Shown one piece after another: positions 59,714 through 64,000 of a DNA stretch of 64,000 nucleotides; positions within the stretch are counted from its first letter, which is position 1, and the number at the start of each line of letters is the position of its first letter. The notes beneath the pieces are model-generated. The model was given only the letters and a program-made list of their open reading frames with translations. It was not told where the DNA came from and ran no database searches. Origin of the DNA: Faecalibacterium sp. I4-1-79 (GTDB lineage: Bacteria > Bacillota > Clostridia > Oscillospirales > Ruminococcaceae). The position numbers and the translations under genes are program-made. Location: the NCBI RefSeq assembly GCF_023347235.1, contig NZ_CP094467.1, positions 1,364,001 through 1,428,000 on the forward strand, in the 5' to 3' direction.

Positions 59714-62112
59714 AGCTCCACCACCTCGCTGAGCCGGGTGGTCATGATCTTATAGAGCTGGGTGTTTTTCGGGATGGGGTTTGAGAACGGCAACACCGCG
59801 TTCTCAAAAATCAGCAGTCCTTCGCCTGGTTCCGAATTGTCGATGTACTTCTGCTGGTCTGCGGAGAGGTTCAGCCGTTCCGAAAGGATTTTGCGGTCGC
59901 CGGATGCCTGATTCAGCAGCGTGATGAAGTCACTGTTTTCCAGAATGTTCTCGATCTCCGGGGAAGAAAGAAGGTCCTTCACATTCTGGGTGGCCCCTGT
60001 GGGCACGCCGCCCCATTTGCGAAAGCGTTTCCAAATCTCGGCACTGTATGCGGCGGTCTGTTCCTCTTTCAGCAAGAGGTGGAACTCGTCTGCAAAATAC
60101 CATGTAGCCCGGCCTTGGCTGCGGTTCTGGGTGACGCGGCCCCATATCTGGTCTTGGATAATGAGCATCCCTAATTTTTTTAACTGTTTGCCCAACTCTT
60201 TGATGTCAAAGGCCACAAGCCGGTTGTGGATGTCCACATTCGTTTTGTGATTAAAAACATTCAGCGAGCCGGACACATACAGGTCTAATGCCTGCGCCAC
60301 CCGGTCCGCTTCCGGCAAGTGCTGGTCGAGCAGGGCTTGGTGAAGGTCAGACAAAATCGGCATATTCTCCGGGCAGGGGTTCGCCAGATAGGGACGGTAG
60401 ATGGCTTTCACGGCACGGTCTATCACGGTGCGTTCAATCGCTTCCAGACCTGTTTTACCGCCCATGACCAGTTCACAGAACGACAGCACAAAATCCGATT
60501 TTAGGGCCAAAGGGCTGTCATCTTCGGAGTAGTTCAGGTTGATGTCCAAAGGATTTACATAGTCCTTGCTGGTGGGCGAAAGTTTGATGACCTGCCCATG
60601 CAGCCGCTTGACCAGCGGATAATACTCGGCCTCTGGGTCTGAAATGAAAATATCGTCAGCAGTCGTTAAAAACACACTGACGATTTCGGACTTGCAGCTC
60701 ATGGATTTGCCGCTGCCGGGCGTGCCCAGCTTCAAGCCGTTGGGACACCGGGCCTGCTTGCGGTCCAGCATGATTATGTTGTGGGATTTTGCGTTGATTC
60801 CGTAGTACATGGCCGCACCGCTCTGGAAAAGCTCCTGCGTGACAAAGGGCACGAACACCGCCACGTTGGAGGTGGTAAGGCTGCGCTGAATCCTTATCTG
60901 GTTGATGCCCAGCGGAAGGCTGGACACAAGGCCCTGCTCCTGCTGGTAGTCCAGCCGGACAAGGGAGCAGTTGTACTTCTGGGCCACACCTGCCGCTTGG
61001 AACACATCGTTGCCCAGCTTTTGCTTGGTGTCGGCCACATTCAGCACTAAAAAAGTCAGCATGAACAATCGCTCATTTCTTGTTTGCAGTTTGTTCAGCA
61101 GCTTTTTGGCGTCCTCGCCGTAGGTGGCAAGGTCGCTGGGGAGGATATCCATGTCGTACCCGGAACGGACAGCCTTTTTCTGTTCCTGAATCTTCATAGC
61201 ATCAAGGTCTGTGATTTTTCGCTTGATGGTTTTAATGGCCTCGGTCTGGTCGATGGCCTGCACATGGAGATTGACGAGAATGCCACTTTCGGTTTTGAGA
61301 AAGTCGGCCAGCATTTCGTCTGAAAGTTCCGGCGCAAGGATTTGTAAAAAACTCACAGCTCCATACTTGCCGCCCAAACCAAAGGTTTTGGCCGTACCGA
61401 AACAGAGGGAGGACGGGGCCACAAAATCCTTAGTGGACAGGCCGGAGGGCGCCAGCCAGTCCCAGTCAAAGCGGAACGGTTCCCCGTCCGGGTGGAAGAT
61501 GCCGTGCAGCACCTCCAAACGCGCCTGTCCGTCCATGACGTGCGCCACGCAGCCCATGGTCTTGAAATAGCCCAGCAGGTCAAGACCAATGCGGGTCAGC
61601 CGCGCCCGTGCGGTTTTTAGATTGTCTGCCTCGATGGTGAAGGTCAGGTACTTGGTTTTGACAATGCCGTTGTTTCCGCTGGCAAGCTGCTTTTGCAGGA
61701 TGGCGGTGTACTCGGCGCGGATGTCGTCAAAATCATCCCCCTGCGGTGCGATCTCAAAACTTTTTGCGTACTGCACCGGGTCAACCTTGCGATTGAGAAA
61801 CGAAAGCTGCACATGGATGGAGGCATCCACATAGTTGTACAGGTCGCACAGGTGTTCAAAGATGGCGGTCCTCGTTTCCGGCTGGGCCAGCTGATAGCTG
61901 ATGTCCTCAAAGGCAATGCACTTGGAGAACGTGCGTCGGTCAATGCGGCACACACCGTCCGGGTAGATGGCCTCATACGGGATGGTGGCCTGTGCCGTGC
62001 GGGGCTTGCCGTCACCCTTGTACTTGCGGAGAACGGCATCAATTTCTTTTTTCTGGGCGCGGGTGAGCTTTTTGGGCTTTTCGGTTTCGCGGGGTATCGT
62101 TTTTCTGGACAA
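59710..62112 (-). CDS. virB4: VirB4-type conjugation ATPase
   Basis: 800 residues. The TTG start at 62112 follows AGGAGG by 9 bases, inside the PrgI gene. The N-terminal half has IYPDGVCRIDRRTFSKCIAF and YLTFTIEADNLKTARARL; Walker A GTPGSGKSMS near 460; Walker B region TWYFADEFHLLL near 668; motif GATQNVKDLL near 705 and the end LLIFENAVLPFSNPIPKN. VirB4 (TraE/CD1110 type) powers assembly and substrate transfer of the type IV secretion channel at the cytosolic membrane face. It overlaps PrgI by 74 bp and the methylase by four. Confidence 0.95.
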   Translation of the reverse strand: MSRKTIPRETEKPKKLTRAQKKEIDAVLRKYKGDGKPRTAQATIPYEAIYPDGVCRIDRRTFSKCIAFEDISYQLAQPETRTAIFEHLCDLYNYVDASIHVQLSFLNRKVDPVQYAKSFEIAPQGDDFDDIRAEYTAILQKQLASGNNGIVKTKYLTFTIEADNLKTARARLTRIGLDLLGYFKTMGCVAHVMDGQARLEVLHGIFHPDGEPFRFDWDWLAPSGLSTKDFVAPSSLCFGTAKTFGLGGKYGAVSFLQILAPELSDEMLADFLKTESGILVNLHVQAIDQTEAIKTIKRKITDLDAMKIQEQKKAVRSGYDMDILPSDLATYGEDAKKLLNKLQTRNERLFMLTFLVLNVADTKQKLGNDVFQAAGVAQKYNCSLVRLDYQQEQGLVSSLPLGINQIRIQRSLTTSNVAVFVPFVTQELFQSGAAMYYGINAKSHNIIMLDRKQARCPNGLKLGTPGSGKSMSCKSEIVSVFLTTADDIFISDPEAEYYPLVKRLHGQVIKLSPTSKDYVNPLDINLNYSEDDSPLALKSDFVLSFCELVMGGKTGLEAIERTVIDRAVKAIYRPYLANPCPENMPILSDLHQALLDQHLPEADRVAQALDLYVSGSLNVFNHKTNVDIHNRLVAFDIKELGKQLKKLGMLIIQDQIWGRVTQNRSQGRATWYFADEFHLLLKEEQTAAYSAEIWKRFRKWGGVPTGATQNVKDLLSSPEIENILENSDFITLLNQASGDRKILSERLNLSADQQKYIDNSEPGEGLLIFENAVLPFSNPIPKNTQLYKIMTTRLSEVVEL

Positions 62113-62464
62113 TGGCCTTTACCTCCTGTTCCATTTGGTATTGCCGCACAAGGGCGGCGTAAGCATTGTTGGTCTGATAGGGCCTTTCCTTGGGACGAAT
62201 AAAGCAGCACTGAATCATTTGCTGAATCACCACTTCAAGGGGCTGGCCGTGCCGCTCGAACAGAGCGAACAGCAGCCCCGGCAGCATGGCAAAAATCATC
62301 AGCAGGGCCGCCGCGCTGTTGGAAAGATAGTCCCGGGTCAAAAAATAAAGCGGCCCGCCCGTGAGGAGCGCGCCGCCGAAGCAGACCAGCTGCCGCTTGG
62401 TCAGCCCGAATAAGACTTTGGATTTTACATGGGTCAAATCTTTGGGAACGGTCACATACGCCAT
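62039..62464 (-). CDS. PrgI-family (VirB3-like) membrane protein
   Basis: 141 residues; start ATG 62464 after AAAGGAA. MAYVTVPKDLTHVKSKVLFG, then LTKRQLVCFGGALLTGGPLY and two membrane helices (about 28-44 and 52-71), then LFERHGQPLEVVIQQMIQ and a basic tail. PrgI proteins correspond to VirB3 and lie just before virB4 in Gram-positive type IV systems; the order and the 74-bp overlap here match. Confidence 0.9.
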   Translation of the reverse strand: MAYVTVPKDLTHVKSKVLFGLTKRQLVCFGGALLTGGPLYFLTRDYLSNSAAALLMIFAMLPGLLFALFERHGQPLEVVIQQMIQCCFIRPKERPYQTNNAYAALVRQYQMEQEVKAIVQKNDTPRNRKAQKAHPRPEKRN

Positions 62465-62484
62465 ACGTTTTTCCTTTCTCGGCC

Positions 62485-63348
62485 TTAGTGGGCACCAAAC
62501 ACCGACTTGCTGATGCTGCCGGTCTTGAACAGACAGAAACAGAGTAGCACGGTGTAGCCCATGCAGCCCCAGATGGCCCCGGCAATGTCCGCTGCACCTG
62601 AAATGTTGCGTATCAGCACCGCATAGATGCCCACGACAATCATAATCAGGAACGCTTGGAAGCCTAACGCCAAAAGCGATTTCAAATAGTTCTGCCCGGT
62701 GCTGCGCCACTCGCTGCTGCCCATGGTCGCCAGCGGGATAGGCCCCAGTGCGGTCACAACGTAAATCTCAATCATGCGGCCGTAGGTCACAAGGAAGATG
62801 CAGATGGACAGGATGTTCATGGTCAGGCCCACCACAAGGGTCTGGAACCACAGGCTGAGCAGACTGCCGATGGTCATGCTTTCTAGCTGAAATTCCAGTC
62901 CGGGTATCAGGCGGTCAAAGTGGATGGATGTTTCGCCGATGATAACGCCGGAACTTTGGTTGACAACGCTCTGGGTGGCATCGAACACACCCATAACGAT
63001 ATTCCATGTGTTGCTGACAATGAGGATGGCAAAAGCAGACTTGAAAATCCAGCGGAAGAACATGGAGGTGTCAAAGTCGTGCATATTGTTCTTTTCGGTA
63101 ATCATCTGGATAAGCTCATGGCACATCACAAGGGCAAGGATGGCCGCTGCAATGGGCAGCACCACCGTTTCGGAAAGACTGCGCAGCATATTGAAAATGC
63201 CGCTGTTCCATGCCTGCGGGGTAGAACCAACGTCCGAAGCGATTTCGCCCACCTTGGCGTTCACGTTGTCGAACAGGCCGGAGAGGTTGCCCGTGATGCC
63301 ATCTATCAAAATGCCTTTTATCCATTTCTCGATGATCTCACTAATCAA
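62485..63348 (-). CDS. VirB6/TrbL-like polytopic membrane protein
   Basis: 287 residues. The TTG start at 63348 follows GGAGG by 9 bases. An amphipathic front (IEKWIKGILIDGITGNLSGL) leads to about six to seven hydrophobic segments (about 60-80, 98-117, 165-190, 193-212, 232-252, 260-278). The motifs GRMIEIYVVTALGPIPLATM and SLLALGFQAFLIMIVVGIYA are usual for the CD1107/TrbL family of Tn1549-like elements. It forms part of the membrane channel. It precedes prgI (20 bp) in the minus operon and follows the broken maff2. Confidence 0.88.
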   Translation of the reverse strand: MISEIIEKWIKGILIDGITGNLSGLFDNVNAKVGEIASDVGSTPQAWNSGIFNMLRSLSETVVLPIAAAILALVMCHELIQMITEKNNMHDFDTSMFFRWIFKSAFAILIVSNTWNIVMGVFDATQSVVNQSSGVIIGETSIHFDRLIPGLEFQLESMTIGSLLSLWFQTLVVGLTMNILSICIFLVTYGRMIEIYVVTALGPIPLATMGSSEWRSTGQNYLKSLLALGFQAFLIMIVVGIYAVLIRNISGAADIAGAIWGCMGYTVLLCFCLFKTGSISKSVFGAH

Positions 63349-63434
63349 GCAAAGATACCTCCTTTCCCGCGCCCTCCCATGTGAGCGGGAGAGCGCGGTG
63401 GGGTCTCAAAGGTGGATGTACGGATAAGTTGAGG

Positions 63435-63521
63435 TTAGCCCAGCAGCCCGGACAGCAGCGGGACAAGGGTCACGCCGATCAGGGCAACGCCGCCGCCCGC
63501 GACCAGCTGTTTTATCCCCAA
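63435..63521 (-). pseudogene. 3' remnant of the Maff2-family small membrane protein gene
   Basis: The minus frame ends at TAA 63435-63437 and reads GIKQLVAGGGVALIGVTLVP and then LLSGLLG, the C-terminal helix of Maff2 proteins, which always lie just before the VirB6-like gene. The N-terminal two thirds are missing: upstream of 63521 the DNA is unrelated and belongs to another element. The junction is at about 63522, in GGGATAAAAC. Confidence 0.7.
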
Positions 63522-64000
63522 TTAGGTGTAAAACTCTGCTCGATGGCGGGCGGCGGCGTACAAAAAATCTATATGGTATTTTTTAAGAGAACCGTCCCGG
63601 CGGGACAGGTCAGGCAGTGACCTGTTCCACCTCCGGGATGGGTTTGAGATTAAAATGAATTTCGATAGAAATGTGTCTTGTTTTATCTTCGTCAATGCGC
63701 TCATGCACGACGATTTCTTTGATTAAGCGGTTGAGGGTGGCTGCGTCCAGCTCTGTGATGTTGGCGTATTCCTGAATGGCTTCCACCCATTGTTTTGCGT
63801 CATTGGCAAGCTGGACTTCATCGGACAGCCGCTTTCTGCCCTCGGACACTTTTGTTTTAAGCTCCGTCTGCTCGGTCTGTGTCTTTTCCAGCATGGTGTT
63901 GAAATTCTGCTCACTGATACGCCCTGCAATCATATCCTCATAAAGCCGCATGACCATTTTGTCCAGAACCTCAATCCGTTCCTCGTCCCTTGTAAGGGAG
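63522..64000. mobile_element. Second, nested serine-recombinase element inserted in maff2
   Basis: Begins where maff2 is interrupted and contains the 3' end of a TnpX-like recombinase on the minus strand. The other end is outside the window; the missing part of maff2 should lie there. Confidence 0.6.
63610..64000 (-). CDS. TnpX-like serine recombinase, C-terminal part (5' end outside window)
   Basis: 130 residues visible, open to the right edge. It reads RDEERIEVLDKMVMRLYEDM, then AGRISEQNFNTMLEKTQTEQ (coiled coil) and TELDAATLNRLIKEIVVHER and ends with IHFNLKPIPEVEQVTA. These are the coiled coil and final DUF4368-type domain ('I.VHE......' followed by 'I.I.FNF') of large recombinases of the Tn4451/TnpX group. 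It is distinct from the recombinase at 34980-36794, so a second mobile element is present. Stop at 63610-63612. Confidence 0.85.
   Translation of the reverse strand, partial: SLTRDEERIEVLDKMVMRLYEDMIAGRISEQNFNTMLEKTQTEQTELKTKVSEGRKRLSDEVQLANDAKQWVEAIQEYANITELDAATLNRLIKEIVVHERIDEDKTRHISIEIHFNLKPIPEVEQVTA

Larger units (their letters stand above)
34980..64000. mobile_element. Tn1549-like ICE inserted at a rumA site (right end outside window)
   Basis: Starts with a large serine recombinase beside the rumA remnant and runs through regulators, cargo, mobC-relaxase and a type IV secretion module (LtrC-like protein, TopB, DUF4366, DUF4315, NlpC/P60, VirB4, PrgI, VirB6). The order is that of Tn1549/CTn-type elements of gut Firmicutes. 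The remaining transfer genes and the right end are beyond the window. No vancomycin genes are present; the cargo is a two-component system with an ABC transporter. Confidence 0.8.

Noticed and set aside
1-64000. CRISPR arrays, rRNA, tRNA and complete insertion sequences.
   Set aside because: No regularly spaced repeat-spacer pattern, no rRNA-like or cloverleaf sequence noticed and no transposase frame. A short tRNA could still be missed without a computed search.

Overview
The window looks like the chromosome of a gut Clostridia bacterium close to Faecalibacterium (Oscillospiraceae). The host genes (groEL, a penicillin-binding transpeptidase, secG, rnr, a galactoside operon) are moderately GC-rich and encode clostridial-type proteins. 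The genus is an inference; there is no rRNA or tRNA here to confirm it. Several AT-rich blocks between the host genes are clearly acquired.

Layout. (1) 3-896: 3' end of groEL. (2) About 897-11868: a defence island holding a two-gene operon that resembles lambda rexA-rexB, an XRE regulator, a two-protein restriction-modification system (NPPY adenine methylase plus a GIY-YIG/helicase/methylase fusion), an sdpR-sdpI pair, an excisionase and a tyrosine integrase. The integrase has lost its last residues and its frame runs into the next host gene, so the island may be immobilised. (3) 11931-16252: host penicillin-binding protein, secG and rnr. (4) 16270-19925: an mcrB-mcrC cassette flanked by 32-bp direct repeats; McrB carries an EVE-like domain. 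(5) 20069-25980: a tetR, GH2 glycosidase, GPH sugar symporter and GH36 alpha-galactosidase operon with overlapping genes. (6) 26616-34682: a type I RM operon, hsdM-hsdS-X-hsdR. X is an AT-rich 648-aa protein with a C-terminal RNxxxH (HEPN-like) motif, placed where E. coli prr loci carry the anticodon nuclease PrrC. (7) About 34742-64000: a Tn1549-like integrative conjugative element (ICE) starting at a remnant of the rRNA methyltransferase gene rumA/rlmD, with a large serine recombinase, sigma/HTH regulators, a two-component system with an ABC transporter as cargo, mobC and relaxase with a candidate oriT, anti-restriction protein, topoisomerase III, DUF4366, DUF4315, NlpC/P60 hydrolase, cytosine methylase, VirB4, PrgI and VirB6/TrbL. 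The small maff2 gene is cut by a second serine-recombinase element that runs off the right edge.

How the genes fit together. Three restriction systems, a probable Rex-type abortive system and a probable HEPN effector lie within about 34 kb. The ICE next to them carries its own anti-restriction protein and DNA methylase. Within the ICE, four promoters share one response-regulator box. Three drive the two-component and ABC genes; the fourth, at 38540, points at the sigma/HTH/recombinase genes through a hairpin and terminator leader. This suggests that peptide or envelope sensing may be coupled to ICE control.

Limits: protein families were assigned by reading motifs and from memory of family members. 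No database search or structure prediction was run.
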